The notes under the pieces were generated by a model. That model was not told the origin of the DNA, ran no database searches, and saw only the letters and a list, made by a program, of their open reading frames with translations. Made by a program: the position numbers and the translations under genes. Shown here one piece after another: positions 22,243 through 32,501 of a DNA stretch of 64,000 nt; the stretch's first letter is position 1, and the number at the start of each line of letters is the position of its first letter. This DNA comes from Mycobacterium barrassiae (GTDB lineage: Bacteria; Actinomycetota; Actinomycetes; Mycobacteriales; Mycobacteriaceae): contig NZ_JACKUK010000041.1 in assembly GCF_025822765.1 (NCBI RefSeq), positions 1-64,000 of the forward strand. Reading direction: 5' to 3'.

Positions 22243-22261
22243 CACACACATCAATAGCCGG

Positions 22262-22286
22262 GGACCCCACCGCTGCGGTGGGGTCC
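22262..22286. terminator. Perfect hairpin between DUF732 gene and ilvE
   Basis: A perfect inverted repeat: GGACCCCACC, a 5-base GCTGC loop and GGTGGGGTCC. It lies between the stop codons of convergent genes and can serve both directions. The 9 bases after it lead straight to the ilvE stop. Confidence 0.85.
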
Positions 22287-22295
22287 TCGTGCATT

Positions 22296-23402
22296 TCAGT
22301 TCAGCCGCGCCATCCAGCCGTGCGTGTCGGCGAACGTACCGCGCTGAATTCCCGTCAACGTGTCACGCAGGGCCATGGTGATTTCGCCGGGGCCGCCGTC
22401 GGCGATGGTGAATTCGCCCTCGGCGTGTTTGACGTGGGCGACCGGGGTGATGACCGCCGCGGTGCCGCAGGCGAACACCTCGGTGATCTCGCCTGCTGCC
22501 GCCTTCTTCTGCCACTCGTCGACGTCGATCTTGCGTTCCTCGACCGTGAATCCGGCGTCAGTGGCCAACTGCAACAAGGAATCTCGGGTGACGCCCGGCA
22601 GGATCGAACCACTGAGTTCCGGCGTCACCAACCGTGCCGATCCGCCGCTGCCGAACACGAAGAACAGGTTCATGCCGCCCATCTCCTCGACGTAGCGGCG
22701 TTCGGCGGCGTCGAGCCACACCACTTGATCGCACCCGTTGTCCGCGGCCTGTTTCTGCGCCAGCAGTGAGGCGGCGTAGTTGCCGCCGAACTTGGCCGCG
22801 CCGGTGCCACCCGGGCAGGCGCGCACGTACTCGGTCGACAGCCACACACTCACCGGCTTGATGCCGCCCTTGAAGTACGCGCCCGCCGGCGAGGCGATCA
22901 CGAGATAGCGGTATTCGGTGGCTGGCCGAACACCGAGCCCCGGTTCGGTCGCGAATATGAAGGGCCGCAGGTACAGCGACTCCTCGCCGCCGGCAGGCGG
23001 CACCCACGGCTCGTCGACCGCGATTAACTGGCGCAGCGACTCGATGAAGTCTTCCTCGGAGAGCTCGGGGATGGCGAGGCGCCTGGCCGAGGTGCGCAGT
23101 CGGGCGGCGTTGGCCTCCGGCCGGAACGACACGATCGACCCGTCGGCCCAGCGGTAGGCCTTGAGGCCCTCGAAGACCTCCTGCGCGTAGTGCAGCACGA
23201 TCGCCGACGGGTCGAGTTCGATAGGGCCGTACGGGACCACCTGTGCGTTGTGCCAGCCCTTGCCCTCGACGTAGTCGATCGACACCATGTGGTCCGTGTG
23301 GAACTGGCCGAACCCGGGGTTCGCCAGGATGCCAGCCCGTACCTCGTCGCTCGCCGGATTCGCGTTGCGCGTGGCGGTGAATTCGAGGGGGCCGTCAGTC
23401 AT
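22296..23402 (-). CDS. ilvE: Branched-chain amino acid aminotransferase
   Basis: A 368-residue fold-type IV PLP enzyme. The PLP lysine is Lys204 in [12 protein letters not shown], and [10 protein letters not shown] lies near residue 75. It interconverts Leu, Ile and Val with their 2-oxo acids and can also make methionine from its 2-oxo acid in mycobacteria. The frame is open 40 codons further upstream, but the ATG at 23400-23402 gives the family length and has TACAAT 6 bases before it. The gene faces the DUF732 gene and shares its terminator. Confidence 0.95.
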   Translation of the reverse strand: MTDGPLEFTATRNANPASDEVRAGILANPGFGQFHTDHMVSIDYVEGKGWHNAQVVPYGPIELDPSAIVLHYAQEVFEGLKAYRWADGSIVSFRPEANAARLRTSARRLAIPELSEEDFIESLRQLIAVDEPWVPPAGGEESLYLRPFIFATEPGLGVRPATEYRYLVIASPAGAYFKGGIKPVSVWLSTEYVRACPGGTGAAKFGGNYAASLLAQKQAADNGCDQVVWLDAAERRYVEEMGGMNLFFVFGSGGSARLVTPELSGSILPGVTRDSLLQLATDAGFTVEERKIDVDEWQKKAAAGEITEVFACGTAAVITPVAHVKHAEGEFTIADGGPGEITMALRDTLTGIQRGTFADTHGWMARLN

Positions 23403-23408
23403 GAGGCG

Positions 23409-23414
23409 ATTGTA
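23409..23414 (-). promoter_or_regulatory. Candidate leaderless -10 box (ilvE)
   Basis: On the minus strand TACAAT ends 6 bases before the ATG at 23402. No Shine-Dalgarno sequence lies between. The box sits inside the 22-base gap after gcvT, so ilvE can be transcribed on its own. Confidence 0.55.
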
Positions 23415-23424
23415 TCTCCGCTGA

Positions 23425-24519
23425 CTACCGAGTTTTCGCCTCCACGAACGGTGGCTTGACCACCTCACATTCGAGCGGGCGACCCCGAACGTCGACCGAA
23501 ACGTGCTGTCCGTCGGCGACATCTGCGGCGCTGTCGATCAGAGCCAATGCGATTCCGACTTTCAACCCAGGCGAGAAGGTGCCGGACGTCGTCACACCGA
23601 CCGGGGTATCGCCGTCGAGCACGGTGAGATCGGCACGCAGCACCCCACGACCGACGGCCTTGAGCCCGCGCAGCAGCCGCTTCGGCCCCGCCTCCTTCTC
23701 GGCCAGCAGCGCGTCGCGACCCCAGAATGCGTCCTTCTTCCAGCCGATCGCCCAGCCGCACCGCGCCTGCAGAGGTGATATCTCAAGCGACAGCTCGTGG
23801 CCGTGCAGCGGATAACCCATCTCGGTGCGCAGCGTGTCGCGGGCACCCAGACCCGCCAGCTCTCCCCCGGCCGAACCGACCGCGTCCACGAGCGCGTCGA
23901 ACACCACACCGGCCTGATCCCACGGCGGCAGCAGTTCGTAGCCGTGCTCACCGGTGTAACCGGTGCGACACACCCGAACTGGGACACCGCTGAACTCGGC
24001 GTCGACATATCCCATGTAGTCCATGCCCGTCGGCAGTCCGAGCGCGCCGAGCACCTCAGGCGACTTCGGCCCCTGCACTGCCAGCACCGCGTATGACCGG
24101 TGCTCGTCGGTGATGGTGAGACCGGCCGGTGCATGTTCTTTCAGCGCGGCGACCACTGCGGCGGTGTTGGCGGCGTTGGGGACGAGAAAGATCTCGTCGT
24201 CGGAGACGTAGTAGGCGATCAGATCGTCGATCACGCCGCCAGATTCGGTGCAGCACAACGTGTATTGCGCCTTGCCCGGACCAATGCGACGGAGGTCGTT
24301 GGTCAGCGCGGAGTTCACGTACTCGGCGGCGCCGGGGCCGCGCACCAGCGCCTTGCCCAGGTGGCTGACGTCGAACAGCCCGACGGTGGTGCGCGTCGCG
24401 TTGTGCTCGGTGACGGTGCCCGCATAGGAGACGGGCATTAGCCAGCCGCCGAATTCGGCGAAACTGGCGCCAAGCTGGCGATGACGTTCCTCTAATGGGC
24501 CGGAAAGGACTTCGCTCAC
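23425..24519 (-). CDS. gcvT: Glycine cleavage system T protein (aminomethyltransferase)
   Basis: A 364-residue GcvT. It releases ammonia from the aminomethyl group on H protein and forms methylene-tetrahydrofolate. Family segments include [37 protein letters not shown] and the C-terminal [22 protein letters not shown]. The GTG at 24517-24519 is preferred over an upstream frame extension because the protein then begins [19 protein letters not shown] as in other mycobacteria and a TACTGT box lies 8 bases upstream. No glycine riboswitch is visible. Confidence 0.94.
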   Translation of the reverse strand: MSEVLSGPLEERHRQLGASFAEFGGWLMPVSYAGTVTEHNATRTTVGLFDVSHLGKALVRGPGAAEYVNSALTNDLRRIGPGKAQYTLCCTESGGVIDDLIAYYVSDDEIFLVPNAANTAAVVAALKEHAPAGLTITDEHRSYAVLAVQGPKSPEVLGALGLPTGMDYMGYVDAEFSGVPVRVCRTGYTGEHGYELLPPWDQAGVVFDALVDAVGSAGGELAGLGARDTLRTEMGYPLHGHELSLEISPLQARCGWAIGWKKDAFWGRDALLAEKEAGPKRLLRGLKAVGRGVLRADLTVLDGDTPVGVTTSGTFSPGLKVGIALALIDSAADVADGQHVSVDVRGRPLECEVVKPPFVEAKTR

Positions 24520-24527
24520 GGCAGTCC

Positions 24528-24533
24528 ACAGTA
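24528..24533 (-). promoter_or_regulatory. Candidate leaderless -10 box (gcvT)
   Basis: On the minus strand TACTGT ends 8 bases before the gcvT GTG at 24519. Spacing is at the long end for a leaderless start. The divergent cyclase gene begins 40 bases away from gcvT. Confidence 0.4.
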
Positions 24534-24559
24534 CGGCTGCGACTGGCACACTCACACCT

Positions 24560-25645
24560 GTGGTCGATTTCGACGCGCTAGAAGCCGCTGGAATCGCCAA
24601 CGCGCGCGGGCGGGCGGGGCTGATCGAATACCTCGTCGGTTTGGGCTTCACCGTCGAGGAGATGGTCGAGGCCGAACGCCAGGGCCGGTTGTTCGGCCTG
24701 GCCGGCGACGCGCTGCAGGGGCCGGGGCGTCCGATCTACAGCATGCGTACGGCGGCGGAGAAGCTCGGCGTGACACTGACCGAGCTGGTGACCGTCTGGA
24801 AAGCGATGGGGCTGACGGCCACCGACCCGGACACGATTTCGCTGAGTCAGTTGGACATCGACGGGCTCGCGAAGTGGGTGGCCATCAAGGAACTCGTCGG
24901 TGACGACCCGGCGCTCGGGTTCCTGCGGATCATGGGCAATGCGCTGGCCCGCATTGCCGAGGCGGCCGGGACGATGGTGCGGATGTCACAACCCGATGTG
25001 CTGATGGCCATCAGCGGCGACGAGCTCACCACCGCGAAGGCGTATCGGTCCGTCACGGAGATCACCCACACCTTCGGTGTGTTGATGGACGTGGTGTTCA
25101 GGCACCACACCATCAGCGCCCGAACCCATTTCGAGAATGTCATCACCGACGCGTCGGCCACCGTGATATGCGGGGTGGGATTCGCGGACCTCACCGGCTT
25201 CACGCAACTGACGCAGGTGCTGAACCCCACCGACCTGTTCGAACTGCTCACCGATTTCGGCGGCTCGGTGTCGGACCTGGTGCACGCCGACGGCGGCCGT
25301 CTGGTGAAGTTCATCGGCGACGAGGTGATGTGGGTGACCACGACGCCCGACCTATTGGTCAAGGTGGCGATGGATCTGGTGGAGCATCCGCGGGCCCGCG
25401 AGACCGGCCTGAACGTACGCGCGGGGCTGGGCTACGGTCCGGTGTTGGCCATCGGCGGCGACTATTTCGGGACTCCGGTGAACCTGGCCGCCCGTCTGGT
25501 CGCGGCGGCGGCGCCCGGCCAGATCCTGGCGTCCACCGATGTCCGCGACGAGCTGTCGGCCTGGCCCGCGATCCCGCAGGAACCATTGATACTCAAGGGG
25601 TTCGACAAGCCGGTCGCAGCCTACGACCTGCACCTTTCCCGGTGA
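24560..25645 (+). CDS. Class III adenylate cyclase with N-terminal regulatory domain (Rv2212-like)
   Basis: A 361-residue cytosolic cyclase. The N-terminal half (about 1-195) is helical and resembles the autoregulatory domain of Rv2212, which is reported to respond to pH and fatty acids. The catalytic domain has both metal aspartates (Asp210 in FADLTGF and Asp254 in FIGDEVM), adenine-site Lys250, and Asn308 and Arg312 in VNLAARL, so it looks active as a homodimer. It starts with GTG 40 bases from divergent gcvT. The pepB gene follows after 18 bases. Confidence 0.93.
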   Translation: MVDFDALEAAGIANARGRAGLIEYLVGLGFTVEEMVEAERQGRLFGLAGDALQGPGRPIYSMRTAAEKLGVTLTELVTVWKAMGLTATDPDTISLSQLDIDGLAKWVAIKELVGDDPALGFLRIMGNALARIAEAAGTMVRMSQPDVLMAISGDELTTAKAYRSVTEITHTFGVLMDVVFRHHTISARTHFENVITDASATVICGVGFADLTGFTQLTQVLNPTDLFELLTDFGGSVSDLVHADGGRLVKFIGDEVMWVTTTPDLLVKVAMDLVEHPRARETGLNVRAGLGYGPVLAIGGDYFGTPVNLAARLVAAAAPGQILASTDVRDELSAWPAIPQEPLILKGFDKPVAAYDLHLSR

Positions 25646-25649
25646 GCGA

Positions 25650-25655
25650 TATGGT
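25650..25655 (+). promoter_or_regulatory. Candidate leaderless -10 box (pepB)
   Basis: TATGGT ends 8 bases before the GTG of pepB at 25664, in the 18-base gap after the cyclase gene. No Shine-Dalgarno sequence is seen. Confidence 0.4.
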
Positions 25656-25663
25656 TATCGCTC

Positions 25664-27190
25664 GTGAGCCCAGCTAGCACCGGTTACCAGGCCCCCACCG
25701 TCACCGTCAGCTCGTCGCTGCCCAAGCGCAAGGTCGACGGCTCCGTACTGATCGTCGCCGTGGTCAGCGGGGAGGGGGACGACGCCAAGGCGACTGTCGT
25801 CGGCAACCCGTTCCTCGATGCCGAGGCCGTCGGCGAGATCGAGGTGGCGCTGGAGGCGCTGGGCGCCAAGGGCGGGCCTGACCAGGTCACCCGGGTGATC
25901 GCACCGTCGCTGCCGGTGGGCAGCGTGCTGGCGGTCGGGCTGGGTAAGGACCGCGAGAGCTGGCCGTCGGAGGTGATCCGCCGCGCCGCCGGGGTGGCCG
26001 CGCGGTCCCTCAACGGCACCGAGGCGGTGATCACCACGCTGTCGGACATCGATCTCGCCGCCGCGATCGAAGGCCTGATCCTCGGCGCCTACCGGTTCAG
26101 TGACTTCCGCAGCGAGAAGACCGCGCCCAAGGACAACGGGTTGCGCACCATCACCGCCCTGACGGCCGACACGAAGACGAAGACCAAAGAGGCGGCGACG
26201 CGTGCGACGGACATCGCGACAGCCGTGGCGACCGCGCGCGACTTCGTGAACACGCCGCCCAGTCACCTCTATCCCGCCGAATTCGCCGACCGTGCAAAGG
26301 CTTTGGGTGAGTCCGCCGGTCTCCAGGTCGAGGTGCTCGACGAGAAAGCGTTGGCCAAGGGCGGCTACGGCGGGATCACCGGCGTCGGCAAGGGGTCATC
26401 GCGCCCGCCCCGGCTGGTCCGGCTGGCGTACCGCGGCGGTAAGAGCAGGAAAGCCAAGACGGTCGCGCTGGTCGGCAAGGGCATCACGTTCGACACGGGT
26501 GGCATCTCGATCAAGCCGGCCGCCAACATGCACCACATGACCTCGGATATGGGCGGGGCGGCCGCGGTCATCGCGACCGTGGTTCTGGCGGCCAGGCAGA
26601 AGCTGCCGATCGACGTCATCGCCACGGTACCGATGGCGGAGAACATGCCGTCGGCGACGGCGCAGCGGCCCGGCGACGTGCTCACCCAGTACGGCGGCAT
26701 CACCGTCGAGGTGCTCAACACCGACGCGGAGGGCAGGCTGATCCTGGCCGACGCAATCGTGCGGGCCTGCGAGGACAGCCCCGACTACCTGATCGAGACG
26801 TCGACGCTGACCGGCGCCCAGACCGTGGCACTCGGCTCGCGCACGCCGGGCGTGATGGGTAGCGACGAGTTCCGCGACCGGGTGGCCGCGCGCTCGCAGG
26901 AGGTGGGCGAGAACGGGTGGCCGATGCCGCTGCCGGAGGAACTCAAGGACGACCTCAAGTCCACCGTGGCCGACCTGGCGAACGTCAGCGGATCGCGCTT
27001 CGCCGGAATGCTGGTCGCAGGCACATATCTGCGCGAGTTCGTCGCCGACGGCGTCCAGTGGGCACACATCGACATCGCGGCGCCGGCGTACAACACCGGT
27101 GGGCCGTGGGGTTACACGGTCAAGGGCGGCACCGGGGTGCCGACGCGGACGATGTTCGCGGTGCTGGAGGACATCTCGCAGAACGGCTAG
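25664..27190 (+). CDS. pepB: Leucyl aminopeptidase, M17 family
   Basis: A 508-residue cytosolic dizinc aminopeptidase (Rv2213). The C-terminal catalytic domain has [15 protein letters not shown] (first metal Asp and catalytic Lys) near residue 270 and the M17 signature [10 protein letters not shown] near residue 350. It removes N-terminal residues, preferably Leu, from peptides and works as a hexamer in the family. The GTG start lies 18 bases after the cyclase. Downstream are a short tandem repeat and a large inverted repeat before the convergent ephD. Confidence 0.94.
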   Translation: MSPASTGYQAPTVTVSSSLPKRKVDGSVLIVAVVSGEGDDAKATVVGNPFLDAEAVGEIEVALEALGAKGGPDQVTRVIAPSLPVGSVLAVGLGKDRESWPSEVIRRAAGVAARSLNGTEAVITTLSDIDLAAAIEGLILGAYRFSDFRSEKTAPKDNGLRTITALTADTKTKTKEAATRATDIATAVATARDFVNTPPSHLYPAEFADRAKALGESAGLQVEVLDEKALAKGGYGGITGVGKGSSRPPRLVRLAYRGGKSRKAKTVALVGKGITFDTGGISIKPAANMHHMTSDMGGAAAVIATVVLAARQKLPIDVIATVPMAENMPSATAQRPGDVLTQYGGITVEVLNTDAEGRLILADAIVRACEDSPDYLIETSTLTGAQTVALGSRTPGVMGSDEFRDRVAARSQEVGENGWPMPLPEELKDDLKSTVADLANVSGSRFAGMLVAGTYLREFVADGVQWAHIDIAAPAYNTGGPWGYTVKGGTGVPTRTMFAVLEDISQNG

Positions 27191-27228
27191 CCCGGCCTGC
27201 GCGGGTGCCACGGGTGTCGTGGGCGTGG

Positions 27229-27276
27229 GCGTCCCAGACGCGGTCGGCGTCCCAAACGCGGTCGGCGTCCCAGGCC
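27229..27276. repeat. 18-bp tandem repeat, 2.7 copies
   Basis: Units of 18 bases at 27229-27246 and 27247-27264 differ at one position; a partial third unit (12 bases) ends at 27276. The repeated core is GCGTCCCAAACGCGGTCG. It lies between the pepB stop and the large inverted repeat, outside any gene. Function unknown; slippage-generated repeat most likely. Confidence 0.8.
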
Positions 27277-27287
27277 AACATGCCTTC

Positions 27288-27369
27288 GTGCCAGCCTCTT
27301 AGCGACTTTGTCGCTCAATTACTACCGTCGAGGCCGACTTCAGCGACAAAGTCGCTACGAGGCTGGCAC
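27288..27369. repeat. 28-bp inverted repeat built from nested palindromes, probable bidirectional terminator
   Basis: Arms at 27288-27315 and 27342-27369 are inverted copies with one mismatch, separated by 26 bases. Each arm holds its own smaller palindrome, AGCGAC-TTT-GTCGCT (or its complement), and the outer part GTGCCAGCCTC pairs with GAGGCTGGCAC. It lies between the stops of convergent pepB and ephD. It can fold as one long hairpin or as two small ones. It may act as a terminator in both directions or be a copy of a dispersed palindromic element. Confidence 0.8.
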
Positions 27370-27417
27370 AACGTACATATCCCCCCCGGCCGGGTCGCGC
27401 CCCGCGAGATCGGCTGG

Positions 27418-29193
27418 CTACAGCACCTTTCCACGGGCGGTACTGCGCATCGCCTGCGGGAACAGGTGCGCCGCGCCGTAGACGAAGTACGCCTCGGGTG
27501 CCACCGGGCGAACGGCCTTGTTCTTCTTGACCGACGACAGAATCGCCTTGGCCACCTTGTCGGGGCCGTACCGCCGTGCAGCGAAAGCCTTTTCGATCTG
27601 CGCTCGGCGGGCATCGACCTTGTCGGCCTTGTCGGCAGGCACGTCGAACCTCGTCGTACGCACGATGTCGGTGTCGATCACACCGGGACAGATCGTCGTC
27701 AATCCAACACCGGCCTGGTCCAACTCGGCACGCAGGCAATCGCTGAACATGAATACCGCCGCCTTGCTCGTCGCGTAGGCGTTCATCGATTGCTGCGGCG
27801 AGTAGGCGGCCATCGACGACACATTGACGATATGTCCACCCGCGCCCCGCTCGACGAGTCGACGGCCAAAGGACCTGCAGCCGTTGACGACTCCACCGAA
27901 ATTGATGTCGAGCACCCTGTCGTACTCCTCGGCCGGCGTATCGAGGAACATCCCGGTGTGGCCGACGCCCGCATTGTTGACGACGATGTCCGGCACGCCG
28001 TGCTCGGCACAGATCTGTTCGGCGAACCGCTCGACCGCCTCCGCGTCGGCGACATCGAGGGTGTACGCGTGAGCGACGCCGCCGCGTGCGGCGATCGCCG
28101 CCGCGGTCTCCTTGACCCCCGCCTCGTTCACGTCGCTCACCACGACCTCGGCGCCCTCTTGAGCGAAAGCCAGAGCCGTCGCGCGGCCGATGCCGCTACC
28201 CGCTCCCGTGACGGAAACCAATGTGTCGCCGAAGTATTCGCGCTTTCGCCCGACCTGCGCACGCAGCAGACCGCGGGCCGCGGGCTTTCCCTCGAGATGG
28301 TCGACCAGTTCCCGCACCGAATCCGCGATCATCGGTGCATGCGACATCGGCGCCCAGTGACCGGATTTGATGTCACGACGCCACAACCGGGGCACCCACG
28401 TCTTGATCTTGTCGTAGATGAACGGCCGCACGAATTGATCTCGGGTATTGACGATGACCTGCACCGGCACATCGACATAGTGATCTTTGCGCGCCGACCG
28501 CAGAGTGCGGAAATAGTTGGCGCCGTACACCTTCAAACTGTTGACGGCATCGGACTTGTAGGTTGCCGAGTGGTGGATCCGGTCGGCGGGAATGCCGTCG
28601 CGCACCGTCAGCGTGCGCTTGACGCCGTCGGCGATGAAGAGACGCACCGCGAGCGGCGCCAGCACGGGTATCGAGAAGAAGATCATGTACGAGAGCCGCA
28701 AGAGTTGGCTCAGCCCGCGGAGAAACTGGCGCGGACGATACGGCCGCATGAGGCTACCGATGATGAATCGGTTCATGTGATCGGCGCTCGGCCCCGAAAT
28801 CGACGTGAACGACGCGACGTGATCGCTTGCGTTCGAACGGGACAGGTACTCCCACATGCCAGCCGAACCCCAGTCGTGTGCGAGCACATGCACCCGCTCG
28901 CCCGGCGTCACCGCGTCGATCACCGCGGCAAAGTCATCGGCGTAGGAGGCCATCGTGTACGACGAAACGGACTTGGGCACCGATGAGCGCCCCACCCCAC
29001 GGTTGTCGTAGCGCACGATGTGGAACCGGTCGGCCAACAACGGAACGACGCCGTCCCACAGCGCATGGGAATCGGGCCAGCCGTGCACCAGAACCAGCGG
29101 AGGCCCGTCGGGGTTGCCCTCCTCGTACACCGCGATCCGGACTCCGTCGCTGCTGTCGACCAGCCGCTCGGTAACCTCCGCCGTCGCTGCCAT
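27418..29193 (-). CDS. ephD: EphD-like fusion of alpha/beta-hydrolase (epoxide hydrolase) and short-chain dehydrogenase
   Basis: A 591-residue two-domain protein. The N-terminal alpha/beta-hydrolase (about 1-300) has LVLVHGWPDSHALW (oxyanion region) and the nucleophile Asp107 in LAHDWGSAG, as in epoxide hydrolases. The C-terminal SDR (about 320-591) has the NAD(P) motif TGAGSGIGRATA, NNAG and the catalytic YATSK. It corresponds to Rv2214c (EphD), linked to processing of epoxy-mycolates. The ATG at 29191-29193 has GGAGG 5 bases upstream; an earlier start would add 35 unrelated residues. Confidence 0.93.
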   Translation of the reverse strand: MAATAEVTERLVDSSDGVRIAVYEEGNPDGPPLVLVHGWPDSHALWDGVVPLLADRFHIVRYDNRGVGRSSVPKSVSSYTMASYADDFAAVIDAVTPGERVHVLAHDWGSAGMWEYLSRSNASDHVASFTSISGPSADHMNRFIIGSLMRPYRPRQFLRGLSQLLRLSYMIFFSIPVLAPLAVRLFIADGVKRTLTVRDGIPADRIHHSATYKSDAVNSLKVYGANYFRTLRSARKDHYVDVPVQVIVNTRDQFVRPFIYDKIKTWVPRLWRRDIKSGHWAPMSHAPMIADSVRELVDHLEGKPAARGLLRAQVGRKREYFGDTLVSVTGAGSGIGRATALAFAQEGAEVVVSDVNEAGVKETAAAIAARGGVAHAYTLDVADAEAVERFAEQICAEHGVPDIVVNNAGVGHTGMFLDTPAEEYDRVLDINFGGVVNGCRSFGRRLVERGAGGHIVNVSSMAAYSPQQSMNAYATSKAAVFMFSDCLRAELDQAGVGLTTICPGVIDTDIVRTTRFDVPADKADKVDARRAQIEKAFAARRYGPDKVAKAILSSVKKNKAVRPVAPEAYFVYGAAHLFPQAMRSTARGKVL

Positions 29194-29230
29194 GGCGCCT
29201 CCGCAAGTTAGTGGGACCGCTGGTACCGTA

Positions 29231-29587
29231 TCAGCCTTCTTCCAGCTCCTGGCGGGCCGCACGTTTGCGTTCGAGCCGGCGGCGCGCGTCGTAGTCACGC
29301 ATCCGCTGGGGATATCCGACCTTCTGGACGTCGTAGACCGGGATCTTGAGGTTCTCCGACAGCCGGCGAGCCCCGGCTTCTCCCCCTGCGCGCCGCCTGG
29401 TCCATTCGCCGTCGTGGGCGACCAGCACGACCGTGAGGTCGGTGACGGTGGTTCGCGGTTCGACGAAGGCCTCGACGCCGTGGTGGTCGGCCACCCATTG
29501 GCGGAGGTACCTCAGATCCGCGGCCGGGTCGTTCCCGCCGCTGTTCCGTTTGCGCGCACCGCGCGTGAACCTGTCGAACAAACCCAC
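29231..29587 (-). CDS. Conserved small basic protein upstream of ephD, unknown function
   Basis: A 118-residue protein with a GTG start, MGLFDRFTRGARKR at the N-terminus, a likely alpha/beta core with VTDLTVVLVAHDGEWTRRR, and a C-terminal strongly basic helix after IPVYDVQKVGYPQRMRDYDARRRLERKR. No signal peptide or membrane helix. I recognise it only as a short protein conserved at this place in mycobacteria, with no known function. It lies 37 bases upstream of ephD on the same strand and may be cotranscribed with it. It is divergent from dlaT, with 156 bases between them. Confidence 0.75.
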   Translation of the reverse strand: MGLFDRFTRGARKRNSGGNDPAADLRYLRQWVADHHGVEAFVEPRTTVTDLTVVLVAHDGEWTRRRAGGEAGARRLSENLKIPVYDVQKVGYPQRMRDYDARRRLERKRAARQELEEG

Positions 29588-29743
29588 CGTGGGTGTTATC
29601 CCTTCTTCCCCCTCGGCTAACTCTTTCGATAGTGCCAGAGCAACGGGTCGTCGAGTCCGCGACGAACTGTTGGTACGAACGTGACAGGATGGGAACAGTT
29701 ACATCGACCACCTGCGACAGACCGTTCGAGGGAGCCCAACCAC

Positions 29744-31549
29744 ATGGCCATCTCCGTTCAGATGCCCGCACTCGGCGAGAGCGTTACAGAGGGGACTGTG
29801 ACCCGCTGGCTCAAGCAAGAGGGAGACACTGTCGAACAGGATGAGCCACTGCTCGAGGTCTCCACCGACAAGGTCGACACCGAGATCCCCTCGCCCGCGG
29901 CCGGTGTGCTGCAGAAAATCGTCGCCCAGGAGGACGACACCGTCGAGGTCGGCGGCGAGCTGGCGATCATCGGTGAGGCGGGTGAGTCCAGCGGAGGCGA
30001 CTCCGGGGCGGACGAGGAGCCGGCCGAAGAACCCGCCGAGGAACCGGTCGAAGAGGAGAAGCCCGCCGAGGAACCTGCCGCGCAGGAGGCACCCGCCGCC
30101 GAGGAGCAGGAAGCAGCGCCCGAACCCGCCGCCAAGCCGGCGGCCAAGTCGTCGGGCTCGGCGACCCCGGTGCTGATGCCCGAGCTGGGCGAATCGGTGA
30201 CCGAGGGCACGGTGACCCGGTGGCTGAAGAAGGTCGGCGACTCGGTCGAGGTGGACGAGCCGCTGGTCGAGGTATCGACGGACAAGGTCGACACCGAGAT
30301 CCCGTCGCCGGTGGCCGGAACGCTGGTGTCGATCACCGCCGAGGAGGACGACACCGTCGAGGTCGGTGGCGAGCTGGCCAAGATCGGCGACGCGGACGCC
30401 GCTGCCGAGGCCGCACCGGCGCCCGAACCCGAACCGGAGCCGGAGCCGGAGAAGAAGCCCGAGCCGAAACCCGAACCCGCCCAGGAAGCTAAGCCGGAAC
30501 CCGAACCCAAGCCAGAACCCAAACCGGAACCCAAACCGGAACCCAAACCCGAGCCCAAGCCGGAACCGAAAGCCGAGCCGGCCGCGGAGGCACCGTCGGG
30601 TGACGGATCGCCGTACGTCACCCCGCTGGTGCGAAAGCTCGCCGCGGAGAACGACATCGACCTGGCGTCGGTGAAGGGCACCGGCGTCGGCGGACGGATC
30701 CGCAAGCAGGACGTCCTCGCAGCGGCCGAGGCCAAGAAGGCTCCGGCTGCCGCGCCTGCGGCCCAGGCACCGTCGAGCGCACCCGCGCCGAAGGAGGCGC
30801 CCGCACCCGCGCCCGCCCTGGCGCATCTGCGCGGCACCACCCAGAAGGCCAACCGGATCCGTCAGCTCACCGCGAAGAAGACCCGCGAATCCCTGCAGGC
30901 CACAGCGCAATTGACGCAAACCCACGAGGTCGACATGACCAAGATCGTGGCGCTGCGTGCGCGCGCGAAGAACGAGTTCGCGGAGCGGGAAGGCGTCAAC
31001 CTGACGTACTTGCCGTTCATCGCCCGCGCGGTGATCGACGCGTTGAAGGCCCATCCGAACATCAACGCCAGCTACAACGAAGAGACCAAGGAGATCACCT
31101 ACTACGACGCCGAACACCTCGGGTTCGCCGTCGACACGGAGCAGGGTCTGCTCTCCCCCGTGGTCAAGAACGCCGGCGATCTGTCGCTGGCCGGGCTGGC
31201 ACGCGCGATCGTCGACATCGCGGAGCGCGCGCGCTCGGGCAACCTCAAGCCCGACGAGCTGTCCGGCGGCACGTTCACCATCACCAACATCGGCAGCCAG
31301 GGCGCACTGTTCGACACGCCGATCCTGGTGCCGCCGCAGGCGGCGATGCTGGGCACCGGCGCGATCGTCAAGCGGCCTCGGGTGATCGTCGACGATTCCG
31401 GCAACGAGTCGATCGGTGTGCGGTCCATCTGCTACCTGCCGCTGACCTACGACCACCGCCTGATCGACGGTGCCGATGCCGGACGTTTCCTGACCACCGT
31501 CAAGCGCCGCCTCGAGGAAGGCGCATTCGAGGCCGACCTGGGCCTGTAA
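29744..31549 (+). CDS. dlaT: Dihydrolipoamide acyltransferase (E2)
   Basis: A 601-residue E2. Two lipoyl domains (about 1-80 and 140-220) each carry [12 protein letters not shown] with the lipoylated Lys. A low-complexity linker (about 220-285) of repeated Glu-Pro-Lys-Pro follows, then a peripheral-subunit-binding domain ([16 protein letters not shown]) and the catalytic domain ending in the active-site [12 protein letters not shown]. In mycobacteria DlaT serves pyruvate dehydrogenase and also the peroxide-reducing complex with AhpD. The ATG at 29744 has a GGGAG upstream. lipB and lipA, which make its cofactor, lie downstream. Confidence 0.95.
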   Translation: MAISVQMPALGESVTEGTVTRWLKQEGDTVEQDEPLLEVSTDKVDTEIPSPAAGVLQKIVAQEDDTVEVGGELAIIGEAGESSGGDSGADEEPAEEPAEEPVEEEKPAEEPAAQEAPAAEEQEAAPEPAAKPAAKSSGSATPVLMPELGESVTEGTVTRWLKKVGDSVEVDEPLVEVSTDKVDTEIPSPVAGTLVSITAEEDDTVEVGGELAKIGDADAAAEAAPAPEPEPEPEPEKKPEPKPEPAQEAKPEPEPKPEPKPEPKPEPKPEPKPEPKAEPAAEAPSGDGSPYVTPLVRKLAAENDIDLASVKGTGVGGRIRKQDVLAAAEAKKAPAAAPAAQAPSSAPAPKEAPAPAPALAHLRGTTQKANRIRQLTAKKTRESLQATAQLTQTHEVDMTKIVALRARAKNEFAEREGVNLTYLPFIARAVIDALKAHPNINASYNEETKEITYYDAEHLGFAVDTEQGLLSPVVKNAGDLSLAGLARAIVDIAERARSGNLKPDELSGGTFTITNIGSQGALFDTPILVPPQAAMLGTGAIVKRPRVIVDDSGNESIGVRSICYLPLTYDHRLIDGADAGRFLTTVKRRLEEGAFEADLGL

Positions 31550-31575
31550 AGCACAAGGAAGGACTGGCGCCCGTC

Positions 31576-32484
31576 GTGTCCGACGCCGTCATCGCGATCG
31601 CCGGATCATCCGGTCTGATCGGCTCCGCACTGGTCTATGCCCTCAGAGCCACCGACCGGCGAGTGTTGCGAATCGTGCGCCGCGCGCCGTCCAACGCCGA
31701 CGAGCTGTTCTGGAACCCCGACACCGGCGAGTTCGACCCAAGCGCGTTGGAAGGGGTCGACGCCGTGGTGAACCTGTGCGGCGTCAACGTCGGGGAGAAG
31801 CGATGGTCGGGTGCGTTCAAGCAGAGCCTGCGCGACAGCCGGATCGGGCCGACCGAAGTGCTGTCCTCGGCAGTCGTCGACGCCGGTGTTCCCGTGCTGA
31901 TCAACGCCAGCGCGGTCGGCTACTACGGCGACACCGGCAGCCGCGTCGTCGACGAGGCCGCTCCTCCGGGGACCGGCTTTTTGGCGCAGCTCTGCCGGGA
32001 CTGGGAGGCCGCGACCGCACCGGCCGAGAGCGACGGCGCCCGCGTGGTGCTGCTGCGCACCGGCCTGGTGCTGACCGAGGCCGGCGGTGTGCTCGGCCGC
32101 CTGAAGAGGCTGTTCTCCCTTGGCCTCGGCGCGCGGCTGGGCAGCGGACGCCAGTACATGCCGTGGATCAGCCTGGAGGACCAGGTGCGCGCGGTGCTCT
32201 TCGCGATCACGCACGACGAGTTGGCGGGCCCGGTGAACGTGACCGGCCCGGCGCCGGTCACCAATGCGGAGTTCACCGCCGCGATGGGCCGCGCCGTGAA
32301 TCGGCCGACACCGCTGATGGTGCCCGGCTTCGCGCTGCGGGCCGCGTTCGGCGAATTCGCCGACGAGGGCCTGCTCGGCGGTCAGCGCGCGATCCCCGCC
32401 GCCCTGGAACGGGCCGGGTTCGAGTTCCACCACAACACAATCGGCGAGGCGCTGGCATTCGCGACCGCGCCCAAAGCCAGCTAG
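31576..32484 (+). CDS. TIGR01777-type NAD-dependent epimerase family protein (Rv2216-like)
   Basis: A 302-residue extended SDR protein. The nucleotide-binding motif [17 protein letters not shown] is at the N-terminus; [12 protein letters not shown] holds the Tyr of the active-site region, and [17 protein letters not shown] is characteristic of the TIGR01777 group. The group is widespread and has no established reaction. It corresponds to Rv2216, between dlaT and lipB, and begins 26 bases after dlaT with a GTG and an AAGGAAGGA sequence upstream. Probably part of the dlaT-lip block. Confidence 0.88.
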   Translation: MSDAVIAIAGSSGLIGSALVYALRATDRRVLRIVRRAPSNADELFWNPDTGEFDPSALEGVDAVVNLCGVNVGEKRWSGAFKQSLRDSRIGPTEVLSSAVVDAGVPVLINASAVGYYGDTGSRVVDEAAPPGTGFLAQLCRDWEAATAPAESDGARVVLLRTGLVLTEAGGVLGRLKRLFSLGLGARLGSGRQYMPWISLEDQVRAVLFAITHDELAGPVNVTGPAPVTNAEFTAAMGRAVNRPTPLMVPGFALRAAFGEFADEGLLGGQRAIPAALERAGFEFHHNTIGEALAFATAPKAS

Positions 32485-32488
32485 CGCG

Positions 32489-32494
32489 TAACGT
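32489..32494 (+). promoter_or_regulatory. Candidate leaderless -10 box (lipB-lipA)
   Basis: TAACGT ends 7 bases before the ATG of lipB at 32502 and follows the previous stop codon directly. No Shine-Dalgarno sequence. Suggests lipB-lipA can be transcribed independently of dlaT. Confidence 0.5.
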
Positions 32495-32501
32495 CACAGA
32501 T

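Noticed and set aside
27229-27276. Possible CRISPR array
   Set aside because: The 18-base units are directly adjacent with no spacers, and no cas genes are present in the window.
26917-28986. Open frame of 689 codons on the plus strand opposite ephD
   Set aside because: EphD has both catalytic domains intact on the minus strand. The other frame runs through the intergenic repeats and has no homology that I can see.
29699-31456. Open frame of 585 codons on the minus strand opposite dlaT
   Set aside because: DlaT is unambiguous; the opposite frame is a Gly/Arg/Leu-rich mirror of the Glu-Pro-Lys linker.
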